Assembly: GCA_913041175.1 (NCBI GenBank)
Contig: CAJWGW010000003.1
Span: forward strand, 1-36,402
Source: an uncultured bacterium
GTDB lineage: Bacteria; Patescibacteriota; Minisyncoccia; Phycocordibacterales; UBA2163
Length of the DNA: 36,402 bases
Reading direction: 5' to 3'
Made by a program: the position numbers and the translations under genes. Shown piece after piece: positions 1 through 9,235 of this stretch (the first letter of the stretch is position 1; the number at the start of each line of letters is the position of its first letter). A model generated the notes under the pieces. It was not told where the DNA came from, made no database searches, and saw only the letters and a program-made list of their open reading frames with translations.

Positions 1-440
1 AAGTCAGCTGCGGAATTTGTAGCTCCAGCAGGGTCAGGACATCCTGTTCCTAATGCACCTCCCGATGAGTTAACCTTACTTTGGAGAGCGCTGTGATTAG
101 AATCTTCAAGTGTTGTCCCAATGTGATAACTTGTACATCCTGCGTTAATAGCCGCGTATAGGTATGCTCCACCTCCTACGGGGTCTGCAGGAATAACTGC
201 AATGTATCCTGGCGTTACAAGATTTGCTATTGACAAAGCTGATGGATATCCGCCATTTGTGTCAAAGAAAAATTCTAATGCCAATTGTAGTTGTTTTACA
301 TCTGAAATTCTCTTTGCATCTCGTGATTTCTGACGCGCGCTGTTTAAGCTTGCCAGAACAACAGATGAAAGAATACCAATAATGGCAATAACAACTAAAA
401 GTTCAATGAGTGTAAAACCTTTATTTCCTGTTTTTCTCAT
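1..440 (-). CDS. Type IV pilin / prepilin-like protein (C-terminus runs off the window)
   Basis: Own translation of minus strand: MRKTGNKGFTLIELLVVIAIIGILSSVVLASLNSARQKSRDAKRISDVKQLQLAL..., a classic prepilin GFTLIE cleavage/methylation motif; open to window edge. Confidence 0.93.
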   Translation of the reverse strand, partial: MRKTGNKGFTLIELLVVIAIIGILSSVVLASLNSARQKSRDAKRISDVKQLQLALEFFFDTNGGYPSALSIANLVTPGYIAVIPADPVGGGAYLYAAINAGCTSYHIGTTLEDSNHSALQSKVNSSGGALGTGCPDPAGATNSAAD

Positions 441-586
441 ATTGAATTTAATTATTTAATAAATATTTAAACGACCGCTCTCTAGTAGTATTAAAAAGAA
501 AGCTTTCTTTATGCTTGTTATTATAGCTATTTAGGGCTTTTTCCCCAAATATGCCCCTGTGGATAACCATTTTTTAGGATTGAGGG

Positions 587-1792
587 CTATATGCCAGCAG
601 AGATATTGTATATAGGCATAAGAACTGACGCTAAAAGCACTCCAACCCCTAGTGCAAGCGCCACGATAAGCATTGGTTCAATGAGTGTCACGAGAGTATC
701 AACAGTGTTTTTTACTTCTCTGTTATAAAATTTGGAAAGTGTTCCTAAAATCTTACCTAATTCTCCTGTCTCTTCACCAACTTTTATCATTTGAATCATA
801 ATGTTTGGAATTTCGGAATATTTTCCCAAAGATTCTGATACGGGACTGCCGGCTTTTATGTCCTGCACCGACTCTACAAGTAATTTTTGATATACTGCAT
901 CGCCTACAACATCTGATGTGATTTCAATGGCGCGTACCATCGGTATTCCACTTGAAAGCATTGTACTTAAGTTGTCCGAAATTCTGGAAAGATAAAGTCG
1001 TCTGTACAAACCTCCCAAATACGGCAGTGATAATCTTATTTGGGATATTGATAATTTACCGTGTTTAGTCTTGCTAAACCTCCATATAAAGAATCCTCCT
1101 ATAACTACTAAAATTAAAATAAATATTCCATAATTCACAAAAAACTGACTCAAGCCTACTACTGCTTTTGTATAGATAGGAAGTTCTTGCCCTGATTCTA
1201 GAAAGATTGCGCTTATACGCGGAATAACCAACGTAAGCATCAAAATCATAACTGTAATGAATGTAAATATAACAAATATAGGATAGATAAGTGCATTTTT
1301 TGCTTTGGATGTCACTTCGTATGTCCTGTCCAGATAATCAGCCAAATATGAAAATGTTTTATCAAGTTTTCCTGATTCTTCCCCGGCTTTCACCATGTTC
1401 ACATAAAAGGGTGTAAATATTTTCTCATGTTTTCCAAGTGCCTTTGATATAGTGTTACCAGATTGAAGATCATCTACAACTTCTGCAAGTGCAGACCTTA
1501 ACATTTTATTATCGGATTCTGCACCCAATAACTTAAATACTCGGAGAGCCGAGACTTGAGATTCAAAAAGTGTTGCTATTTGCCTTGAGAGAATAACTAT
1601 TTCTTTATTTGAAACCCTGTTAAAAAAAGAAATGTCACGTTTCAGAAGCGATTTGTTTTCTGCAGAGACTATTGATGCAATGACTAGACCGCGCCTCTGA
1701 AGCGAGCTTATTGCGACATCTTCATTCATTGCATCAATACTCCCTGATGTTTCGTGTCCCGTGTTGTCTATTGCTGTGTAGTTAAAAAGCAT
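587..1792 (-). CDS. pilC: Type IV pilus inner-membrane platform protein PilC (GspF family)
   Basis: Two GspF-type repeats (LSRQIATLFESQVSALRVFKLL / LSRISDNLSTMLSSGIPMVRAIEI), TM helices, T4P operon context. Confidence 0.93.
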   Translation of the reverse strand: MLFNYTAIDNTGHETSGSIDAMNEDVAISSLQRRGLVIASIVSAENKSLLKRDISFFNRVSNKEIVILSRQIATLFESQVSALRVFKLLGAESDNKMLRSALAEVVDDLQSGNTISKALGKHEKIFTPFYVNMVKAGEESGKLDKTFSYLADYLDRTYEVTSKAKNALIYPIFVIFTFITVMILMLTLVIPRISAIFLESGQELPIYTKAVVGLSQFFVNYGIFILILVVIGGFFIWRFSKTKHGKLSISQIRLSLPYLGGLYRRLYLSRISDNLSTMLSSGIPMVRAIEITSDVVGDAVYQKLLVESVQDIKAGSPVSESLGKYSEIPNIMIQMIKVGEETGELGKILGTLSKFYNREVKNTVDTLVTLIEPMLIVALALGVGVLLASVLMPIYNISAGI

Positions 1793-1796
1793 AATT

Positions 1797-2867
1797 TTAC
1801 ACGAGTTGCTCTAATAGTTTTGGATTAAGTGAATGGGCCTTTGCGTCCTCTATTGTAATCTCCCCACGTCTTACAAAATCAGCTAATGATCTGTTTAAGT
1901 CAACCATTCCTTCTCCCATACTTGTCTCAATCACGGCATTTATCTCATGTGTTCTTTTTTCACGAATAAGATTTGCAATAGCATTGTTGTTAATCAGAAG
2001 CTCATAGACAGGAATAAGCCCCCCAGAGATTCTAGGAACAAGGCGTTGAGAAAATATTCCAGCCAACGATGCCGCAAGTTGTAATCTTATTTGATCTTGT
2101 CCATTTTCCGGAAATGAGTCAATAATCCTGTCTATTGTCTGTGCAGCATTGTTTGTATGAAGTGTTGAGAGAACAAGGTGTCCTGTCTCGGCAGCGGTTA
2201 CGGCAGTTGATATTGTCTCCACCCCACGCATTTCTCCTATCATAAGCACATCAACATCCTGCCTGAAAACTGACCTCAAAGCTGTGCCAAAATCTTTAGT
2301 GTCAATCTTGACCTCTCTTTGGTCAATCATTGATTTCCTTTGCTCAAATATATATTCTATCGGGTCTTCAATTGTTACTATATGCTCCGCTCTATTGCTG
2401 TTTATAATCTCAATCATTGATGCTAATGTAGTAGTCTTACCTTGTCCGACTGGTCCTACTGCAAGAAAAAATCCTTGTTTTTTTTGTGCGAATGTTTCAA
2501 GTATTGGAGGTAAATTCAGCTCTTCAAGGGATTTGATGTACCTAGGAATAAGACGAAGTGCAACGCCCACATTCCCCTGCTGGAAAAAGCCATTTCCTCT
2601 GAATCTTGTTTCTTTATTATAGCTATATGAGAAATCCATCTCTTTATTCTTAAGGAAAGATTCCATTTGCTCGGGAGTTAAAAGTTCTGTTATAAAACCC
2701 AATGTATCCTCTTTTGTAAGTTTTGGTCTTTTCAAAAGCGGTATCAGAGCACCATTTACTCTAATTGTCGGATTATTACCTGAAGATAAATGTAAATCAG
2801 ATGCTGATTCCTTTACAACAATATCAATCATCTCATCTAATTGCTTTTTGTAGTTATTTTCACTCAT
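1797..2867 (-). CDS. pilT: Type IV pilus retraction ATPase PilT
   Basis: SASDLHLSSG N-terminus, Walker A GPVGQGKTTT, IEDPIEY, MIGEMRGVETISTAVTAAETGHLVLSTLHTNNA. Confidence 0.93.
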   Translation of the reverse strand: MSENNYKKQLDEMIDIVVKESASDLHLSSGNNPTIRVNGALIPLLKRPKLTKEDTLGFITELLTPEQMESFLKNKEMDFSYSYNKETRFRGNGFFQQGNVGVALRLIPRYIKSLEELNLPPILETFAQKKQGFFLAVGPVGQGKTTTLASMIEIINSNRAEHIVTIEDPIEYIFEQRKSMIDQREVKIDTKDFGTALRSVFRQDVDVLMIGEMRGVETISTAVTAAETGHLVLSTLHTNNAAQTIDRIIDSFPENGQDQIRLQLAASLAGIFSQRLVPRISGGLIPVYELLINNNAIANLIREKRTHEINAVIETSMGEGMVDLNRSLADFVRRGEITIEDAKAHSLNPKLLEQLV

Positions 2868-3264
2868 TATTTTTTCTTATCAATTATTTTTTGTACATTA
2901 TTTAAAACCTCTGACGGAATAAAATTCGCTTTTACTATATAGTCGCTTACGCCAAGTTCTTTTGCTTTTTTGATATTAGATTCCTGCCATTGATTTGTCA
3001 GAGCTATCTTTATACAATCTTTTACCAAATTTTCTTCATTTACGACTTTTAAAAATTCAAATCCATCCATGTCGGGCATGACTATATCAAAAAGGATTAT
3101 ATCGGGTACAAGACCTTCACGAAGTCTATTAAGCGCTTCTTTTGTATCCAAACTTGCTACTACTTCAAAACCTCCTTCTTTGAATTTAGTCACGTACATT
3201 TCAAGCAAAAAATTGTCGTCATCTATAATAAAAATTTTGTTTTTGTTTTTTGCCTCTTGTTCCA
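2867..3264 (-). CDS. Single-domain response regulator (CheY-like receiver); the tracked ORF extends to 3331 but the likely start is MEQEAKNK at 3264
   Basis: IFIIDDDNFLLEMY, DIILFDIVMPDMDGFEFL, conserved Lys near end (DYIVKANF). Confidence 0.9.
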
Positions 3265-3287
3265 TAATATTAATTGTACACTGAAAA

Positions 3288-5036
3288 TTATTCTGATGTA
3301 AGCATCTCACCTCCAAGCATGTTGATTTCACTGAAAGGAATGATTTTGTTAAACGCTTTGATTATCGCATCTTCTTTCATTGTAAACATACCGTTCTCTC
3401 GTGCTATTTTTCTTATAGCTGCCTCTGTAGGATTTTTGAGAATCGTTTCTTCAAGCTCTTTGTTCATATCAAGTATCTCATATACGCCAGTTCTCCCTCT
3501 TGTACCTGAAGGGCATTCATTTGTCGGCTTTGCATTGAAAAGCTCCTTGCTCATAGGCACCGTTTTTCTGTATTTTTCAGGTAAATCGCTGAACTGCTTT
3601 TCAAGCATCAACTTAAGAGAACCTTCAACAGGAATTGGCTTGCCTGCACCTGGGCATAACTTTTTCACAAGACGTTGTGCGATTGCAATAACAAGCGTTG
3701 GTGCAATTAAAAACGGGTCAACGTCCATCTCTATCAATCGCGGTATAACACCAAGTGAGTCATTTGTATGGATTGTGGAAAGGACAAGGTGTCCTGTGAG
3801 CGCAGCTTGCACAGCAAGCTGCGCAGTTTCTTTATCTCTTATTTCTCCGACCATTATAATGTCTGGATCCTGACGGAGAGTTGTCCTAAGACCGTTAGCA
3901 AACGTATATCCTATTTCTGGTCTTACTTGAGACTGACTCACTCCCTCAATATTGTATTCAACTGGGTCTTCAAGAGACAAAACATTTTTTGTCTCACGGT
4001 CCATTTCATTTAACATCGCGTAAAGTGTTGTTGATTTACCTGAACCTGTAGGACCTGATATTAGTACCAACCCAAACGGTCGTTTTATAGCTTTTCGTAT
4101 TATTTTAAGATTCCTTTCATCAAGATTCATTTCATCAAGTTTCCATATACCTTTTGCAGTGTCCAATATTCTTATAACTACTTTTTCTCCATAATATGAA
4201 GGAAATGTAGATACACGAAAATCAACCCTGTGTTCATTTAGATTTGTAGAAAAACGACCATCTTGAGGTTTTCTTTTCTCATCAAGTTTCATTGAAGAAA
4301 GTACTTTAATGCGTGCTACCACTGCTTGATGCGTTTTGGTAGGAAGTACCAAACTAGTGTGCAGAATACCATCAACTCTGAATCTTACTCTGACAAAGTC
4401 CCCCATATTTTCAATATGAATATCTGACGCTCTTCCTTCAACGGCATATCTTATAATATTTGCAACTATTTTCGTAACAGGTGCGTCTTCTTTTATAACC
4501 TTTGTGGCAAATTCAGTTTTTTTATCGTCTGTTTTCGTCTTCTTTTTGTCTTTTCTCTCTTCCGCAGCCAACCCTATCTCAAGTTCCGATACTGCTTTGT
4601 TAACTTCTCCAGAAAACCCTTTATACATTTTGAGAACTTTATCAAAATCAGCAACAGATATGAGATATACTTTAAACGGCATACCCGCTTTTGAGGAGAT
4701 GAAATTCATGGCATCAAGTGCTTCTATATTGTCCGGATCAATTATTCCTATCTCCAGAACACTATCTTTAACTCCAAGCGGCACAAATTTATAATGAAGT
4801 GCTGACTCCTCGGGAATATATTTGAACACCTCAAAAGGAATCCTTTTGTTTCCAAGATTCCATATAGGAACATTGAGATGCTCGCCTTTTGTCTTGAGTG
4901 TTATGTCCGGATCAATACCACGATTCTCAAGTACTTTTTCTATCGTTTCACCCGATTCTTTCGCTTCTTCTTTTATTAAAGGAATATCCCCTTCATTTAT
5001 AATGTTTTTTTCTGCTAAGACAGATAAAAGATTCAT
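3288..5036 (-). CDS. pilB: Type IV pilus assembly ATPase PilB (GspE family)
   Basis: GspE N-terminal domain, RASDIHIE, GPTGSGKSTTLYAML, SLEDPVEY, VGEIRDKETAQLAVQAALTGHLVLSTIHTND. Confidence 0.95.
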   Translation of the reverse strand: MNLLSVLAEKNIINEGDIPLIKEEAKESGETIEKVLENRGIDPDITLKTKGEHLNVPIWNLGNKRIPFEVFKYIPEESALHYKFVPLGVKDSVLEIGIIDPDNIEALDAMNFISSKAGMPFKVYLISVADFDKVLKMYKGFSGEVNKAVSELEIGLAAEERKDKKKTKTDDKKTEFATKVIKEDAPVTKIVANIIRYAVEGRASDIHIENMGDFVRVRFRVDGILHTSLVLPTKTHQAVVARIKVLSSMKLDEKRKPQDGRFSTNLNEHRVDFRVSTFPSYYGEKVVIRILDTAKGIWKLDEMNLDERNLKIIRKAIKRPFGLVLISGPTGSGKSTTLYAMLNEMDRETKNVLSLEDPVEYNIEGVSQSQVRPEIGYTFANGLRTTLRQDPDIIMVGEIRDKETAQLAVQAALTGHLVLSTIHTNDSLGVIPRLIEMDVDPFLIAPTLVIAIAQRLVKKLCPGAGKPIPVEGSLKLMLEKQFSDLPEKYRKTVPMSKELFNAKPTNECPSGTRGRTGVYEILDMNKELEETILKNPTEAAIRKIARENGMFTMKEDAIIKAFNKIIPFSEINMLGGEMLTSE

Positions 5037-5047
5037 TTAATTTTAAA

Positions 5048-5368
5048 TTATTCTTCATCGCTTGAAGTTATGCCAATCGGCGCAAAAGGATTTTCTCTTC
5101 CTATTGGTTCTGCTGTAAGTTCTTGCCCAAAATCCTCCAGACTTTTGAAAACGGGGTCAGAGAAAATATTTTCATCAAGCTTCACGGAACGCAAATCAAG
5201 AAGAAATGTGAGAAGGTTGCTCTCCTCTACAGAAGCTGCATTGTCCTGACGCTCTGAGACAAGAAGAGTGCTGTCCTCTCCGCCGAACAAAATAGTGTAT
5301 GCAACGCCTGCCATTATTGCTATTGCGATAATTAGTATTGTTGTTTTGTATTTTTTAAAAATTCCCAT
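5048..5368 (-). CDS. Hypothetical T4P operon protein, single N-terminal TM (PilP-like position)
   Basis: N-terminal TM helix, ...RENPFAPIG... C-terminal motif, position between pilB and pilO-like genes. Confidence 0.65.
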   Translation of the reverse strand: MGIFKKYKTTILIIAIAIMAGVAYTILFGGEDSTLLVSERQDNAASVEESNLLTFLLDLRSVKLDENIFSDPVFKSLEDFGQELTAEPIGRENPFAPIGITSSDEE

Positions 5369-5376
5369 ATTTAAAA

Positions 5377-5925
5377 TTATTTAAGCCAATACGTCTTAAT
5401 GCCTATATTATATTCATAAAGATTACTCTCTCCGGTCTTTGAAGGAATAAGCGAGATTTCAGTGACATCAACAATTCGTAAACTTTTTTCTATATCTTTA
5501 ATAAATTGAATCAAACTCTCATAAGCAGATGTCACTGAAAATGAAAGCAAAACTTGCTCATACGGCTTTTTATCAGGACCTATAACGCTTGCTTGTCTAT
5601 CATCTGTTTTGCTTATCGCTACATTTTTTATGCGTATTCCATAAACTGACGCAATGTTATCAATATCAAGCACAAGTCGCACATTATCAACATTGTCTGG
5701 CAAAAGCTTGGTTAACCTGTCAAGATCGTTTGTTGAAAATGTATTATATCTAGACAACAATCTGTCTCTGACTTCCTGAAGTTCTTTTGATTTATCAAGT
5801 GCCTGATCAAACCTTGTTTCTTCTTGAAGAATTATCTGAATCTCATTGTACGTAGGATCAATGAAGCCAAAGAAAAGCCCCACCGAGAGAAGTATTAAAA
5901 TAATTGGAAATGCTAATCTAGTCAT
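5377..5925 (-). CDS. PilO-like T4P alignment protein
   Basis: Short N-terminal TM, coiled coil, ferredoxin-like C-terminus; operon position. Confidence 0.7.
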   Translation of the reverse strand: MTRLAFPIILILLSVGLFFGFIDPTYNEIQIILQEETRFDQALDKSKELQEVRDRLLSRYNTFSTNDLDRLTKLLPDNVDNVRLVLDIDNIASVYGIRIKNVAISKTDDRQASVIGPDKKPYEQVLLSFSVTSAYESLIQFIKDIEKSLRIVDVTEISLIPSKTGESNLYEYNIGIKTYWLK

Positions 5926-5930
5926 AATAT

Positions 5931-6524
5931 TTATTGGGACAATATCGCACTTTCATATGATATGAGCCGCGAATCTATGAAAGCTGAAAAATTAAATACT
6001 ACATCGCCTTTCTTGTTCAGATCAAGCTCCGAGAAAATTGGCTCCAATATAAATTTATTTTTGCCAAACACATCTGACTGTAGTGCAACTGAGCTGAAAT
6101 TCTGTGCCCTTCCTTTCATTGAAATTCTTGTTTTACCACTTTCGTCTGTTATATAATCAAGACTCTCAAAACTTATACTTTCAAGTGTTGTCGCTTCAAG
6201 CAGGTCAAAAAATGCGGATGTAGCTTTGTGATTATCCAATATATCCTGCGCTGAGTTTATACGAGTATCAAGACGGCTTATTTCCTCTATAATAGACGGC
6301 TCAAAGGCGATGCTTGCACGCGCAAGTGATGCACTTTTTTGCTCTATACTTTTGATAATAAACTGCTGATAGAGAAATACTCCTATCGCAAGAGCAATAG
6401 CGCCAATGAATACAACCAATGTGAACAAAAAGAAAATGCCGATACTGCTTCCTTTTGCCTGCCTTCTTGGTGCAGTAAGCGATTTTTTAGGAATAAAAGA
6501 TGTATGTGTCTTAAGTTCAGGCAT
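5931..6524 (-). CDS. PilN-like T4P protein
   Basis: Cytoplasmic N-tail then one TM and coiled coil; lies between pilM and pilO-like. Confidence 0.65.
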   Translation of the reverse strand: MPELKTHTSFIPKKSLTAPRRQAKGSSIGIFFLFTLVVFIGAIALAIGVFLYQQFIIKSIEQKSASLARASIAFEPSIIEEISRLDTRINSAQDILDNHKATSAFFDLLEATTLESISFESLDYITDESGKTRISMKGRAQNFSSVALQSDVFGKNKFILEPIFSELDLNKKGDVVFNFSAFIDSRLISYESAILSQ

Positions 6525-6583
6525 ATACTTATTATACTTTGTAATTTACACAGACGCTATTAAGAAAAGTGAATAAGGGTGCC

Positions 6584-7723
6584 TTAAGTATCTTCCTGCA
6601 GTCTGCGCAGTGCAAGTCCTATAGCTACGGCAAATCCCGGTCCTACTTCTTTTAACACTTTCTCGAAAAATGCCGGCGCTTCTATTTTTGAAAACGGATC
6701 GCTTATTGAAACGTCTATTTCAAGGTGTTTTTTTGCAATAGGAAGCAGACCCTTCACTGTCGCACCGCCACCTGTAAGTACTGCATTCCCTACATTTTTC
6801 CCATATTTCTGTTGGTACTGGAGAATCACTCTGTTTGCTTCCGAAAAAACCCTGTTTAACCCAAGAACAATGGCCTCTTTGGAGTTTATGATTGTGTCAT
6901 CACTCTGCCCGTCCTCAATACCGAATTTTCTTTTAAGTTGTTCAGCCTTGGATACGCTTACACCGAGGGATTTTGAAATTGTTTGCGTGATGTCCTGCGA
7001 ACCGGAGTTTATGACATGAGATGTTTTTACAACGCCATACTCCACAATGTAGAGCTTAGTGTTACCGGCACCCATATCAAGAACCATTGTTGGTGTAATA
7101 CTTCGTCCGACAATCGCCCTTATTGCGCTGAAAATCTCTATCTCAAAAAATCCTACATTAAGCTGTACTGCTTTAACTATTTCATTGTATTTAGTTAAAG
7201 TACTGTTGTGAATCGCAACGACAAGTACGTCTATTTTTTTTCCTGATGTCTCTTTTTTAGTTTCAGTCTTTTTTTTGTCTTCTTTGTCTTCATCATCTAA
7301 AGGTAAAGATTTATCCTCATTTGGAATTATAAACCAGTCAAGTGTCACTTCAGAGATTGGCACAGGAATGTACTTCCTCGCCTCAATGGGAATCATTGAG
7401 GCGAGGTTTTTATCCTTAAGCACAGGCATTTTAACTACCGATATCAAACTTGATGAAAAAGGGATAGAAACACCTGCTTTTTGGGTGGTAACATTTGCTT
7501 CTTTCAGGAGGTCCTTAAGCGCTTCTGCAAGTTTAGGGGCAGGAGGGCTTGTCGCCTGTCCTACTTCTAAGTTCATATACGGCCCTAAAGACAGCTCTCC
7601 GTATGTCTCCAGCACAGCTACGCCACGGCGTTTCTTTAACTGTACGACTTTTATTGATGATGCGCCGATATCAACGCCGATTACGCTGGTATTCTTTTTA
7701 TTCCCAAAGTTTAAAAACTTCAT
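6584..7723 (-). CDS. pilM: Type IV pilus assembly protein PilM (actin-like ATPase)
   Basis: VIGVDIGASSIKVVQLKKR, MVLDMGAGNTKLYIV, NAVLTGGGATVKGL. Confidence 0.93.
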   Translation of the reverse strand: MKFLNFGNKKNTSVIGVDIGASSIKVVQLKKRRGVAVLETYGELSLGPYMNLEVGQATSPPAPKLAEALKDLLKEANVTTQKAGVSIPFSSSLISVVKMPVLKDKNLASMIPIEARKYIPVPISEVTLDWFIIPNEDKSLPLDDEDKEDKKKTETKKETSGKKIDVLVVAIHNSTLTKYNEIVKAVQLNVGFFEIEIFSAIRAIVGRSITPTMVLDMGAGNTKLYIVEYGVVKTSHVINSGSQDITQTISKSLGVSVSKAEQLKRKFGIEDGQSDDTIINSKEAIVLGLNRVFSEANRVILQYQQKYGKNVGNAVLTGGGATVKGLLPIAKKHLEIDVSISDPFSKIEAPAFFEKVLKEVGPGFAVAIGLALRRLQEDT

Positions 7724-7749
7724 TATATAATAAAGTATAATATAGAAAT

Positions 7750-8406
7750 ATGCATAGATTCAACCAAATCATTGGGATAGCATTTGATTTTTTCTTACCT
7801 AAATCCCCGCTTGATAAAGCCGTTGATGAAGTCAACGTGGAGAGTTTGTCAAAGAAATTACTTAAGGGAAGGGAAACTGAAAACGAATCTATCTATGCCC
7901 TATTTGACTATCAAGATGAGCTCATAAGACATATGGTATGGGCGCTTAAATACAGGAGAAATCGGAGAGCCGCTCAAATCTTTGCGCAGATTCTTTATGA
8001 TTTCCTCGCAGAAGAGTTCTCGGATTTGAATGTTTATTCGGATTTTGATAAACCACTACTTGTCCCTATCCCGCTTTTCAAAAAGAGACTAAGAAAAAGG
8101 GGATTCAACCAAACAGAAATCCTTGCGAAAGAGATTGCCGTAATCGGTGGTGATTCTTTTTGCACGCTTCACACGGGTTTACTTAGAAAAATAAAAGATA
8201 CACCGAGCCAGACATCACTTGAAAGAGAAGCGAGGTTGAGAAATGTAGCAGGCGCATTTGCTGTAGCAAATGTGCCTAATATAAAAAACCGAAACATAGT
8301 CTTGCTTGATGATGTTACAACAACAGGAGCAACATTAAACGAAGCTCGCAAGACTTTACTCAACTCCGGCGCAAAAAGCGTTTTGGGAGTCGCAGTTGCA
8401 CATTGA
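7750..8406 (+). CDS. ComF family protein / phosphoribosyltransferase
   Basis: LVPIPLFKKRLRKRGFNQTEILAKEIA and PRPP-binding NIVLLDDVTTTGATLNEARKTLLNSGA. Confidence 0.92.
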   Translation: MHRFNQIIGIAFDFFLPKSPLDKAVDEVNVESLSKKLLKGRETENESIYALFDYQDELIRHMVWALKYRRNRRAAQIFAQILYDFLAEEFSDLNVYSDFDKPLLVPIPLFKKRLRKRGFNQTEILAKEIAVIGGDSFCTLHTGLLRKIKDTPSQTSLEREARLRNVAGAFAVANVPNIKNRNIVLLDDVTTTGATLNEARKTLLNSGAKSVLGVAVAH

Positions 8407-8916
8407 GTGGAAATAAAAAACCCCCTGTTGTAGAAAACAGGGAGTTTGTGCCATTCTTTTAAGATCAAGTTTTGGCTTTGGTGCAAGAGAACGAAGTTCT
8501 TCTTCGCTTGTACCAATATCGTCAAGAGAAAGATCTCCTTCTTTAAGTCTTTCGCGTAAGCGTTTTATCCAAGTAGGATATTGAGACGGTTTTTCACGTA
8601 TCCACCTAATATATCTTTGAGCTCTCAATTTACACCCTTCTATAAATAGTTCTTCGAGTTCTTTTTTACTTGTACCAATGTCAGTAAGAGAAAGACCGCC
8701 TCTTTCAAGATTTTTTCGTAAAGATTCTATCTGAAAATGACGAGCATATGGATATTTACGTATGTAGTCAAGATTTTTTTGAACAGATACGAAATAAGTT
8801 TTTCTTGTTTCTTTAGTTGCTAAATCATTAAGTAATGTGATTACTATCACTATTACTAAAATCGAAATAGATACTATGAGGACATATATTCCATATATAA
8901 TGAACACTTTCTTCAT
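8356..8916 (-). CDS. Hypothetical membrane-anchored protein with two tandem helical repeats (LSLxDIGTSxxEL)
   Basis: N-terminal TM; repeated motif; strong SD (AAAGGAGGAAGACGAAATG). The 3' end is doubtful because an intrinsic terminator lies inside the ORF. Confidence 0.75.
   Translation of the reverse strand: MKKVFIIYGIYVLIVSISILVIVIVITLLNDLATKETRKTYFVSVQKNLDYIRKYPYARHFQIESLRKNLERGGLSLTDIGTSKKELEELFIEGCKLRAQRYIRWIREKPSQYPTWIKRLRERLKEGDLSLDDIGTSEEELRSLAPKPKLDLKRMAQTPCFLQQGVFYFHSMCNCDSQNAFCAGVE
8414..8442 (-). terminator. Intrinsic terminator for the minus strand
   Basis: CCCTGTT-ttctac-AACAGGG stem followed by GGTTTTTT on the minus strand. Confidence 0.75.
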
Positions 8917-8954
8917 TTCGTCTTCCTCCTTTTTGAAGTTCTATGAAATCAAGA

Positions 8955-9040
8955 TAGGTAAAGCGGTATACTCCGGATATGATGTCGAAGATCTTAGATC
9001 TTCCTTTTATTCATATTATCATTAGCAACCGCTTTACCTA
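8955..9040. repeat. Nested inverted repeat / extended stem-loop
   Basis: TAGGTAAAGCGGT (8955-8967) vs ACCGCTTTACCTA (9028-9040); inner ATATGA/TCATAT (8977-8982/9011-9016); inner GAAGATC-tta-GATCTTC (8987-9003). Confidence 0.85.
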
Positions 9041-9223
9041 AAGAAATTCCATTCTGTTCCTTCTTCTTATCTTGGAAGTCGGAATAAGATTAGGAGATGA
9101 GCCAGAGCCATGTATCTTTAAAGCTCGCTCAAGGATTACCATAGAATAACTAGCTCTAGACTCTAAATATCGGCTTTCTTTTTCATCTTTTTCTTCTCTA
9201 GATTTTTTGCGTTTAGTCGTCAT
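9038..9223 (-). CDS. Hypothetical 61-aa basic protein
   Basis: ATG with strong upstream SD (AGAGGAGATAGTTATG); located between similar small genes. Confidence 0.6.
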   Translation of the reverse strand: MTTKRKKSREEKDEKESRYLESRASYSMVILERALKIHGSGSSPNLIPTSKIRRRNRMEFL

Positions 9224-9235
9224 AACTATCTCCTC

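Noticed and set aside
3274-5040. Plus-strand ORFs opposite pilB, including a 199-aa frame
   Set aside because: Antisense to conserved GspE-family ATPase motifs; codon-shadow ORFs.
8169-8525. 118-aa minus-strand ORF over the comF-family gene end
   Set aside because: Lies mostly antisense to the PRPP-binding region of the ComF-family gene and has no initiation signal.
8955-9040. Integron attC site
   Set aside because: Imperfect palindrome beside small genes is suggestive, but the conserved RYYYAAC/GTTRRRY core sites and an integrase are not seen.
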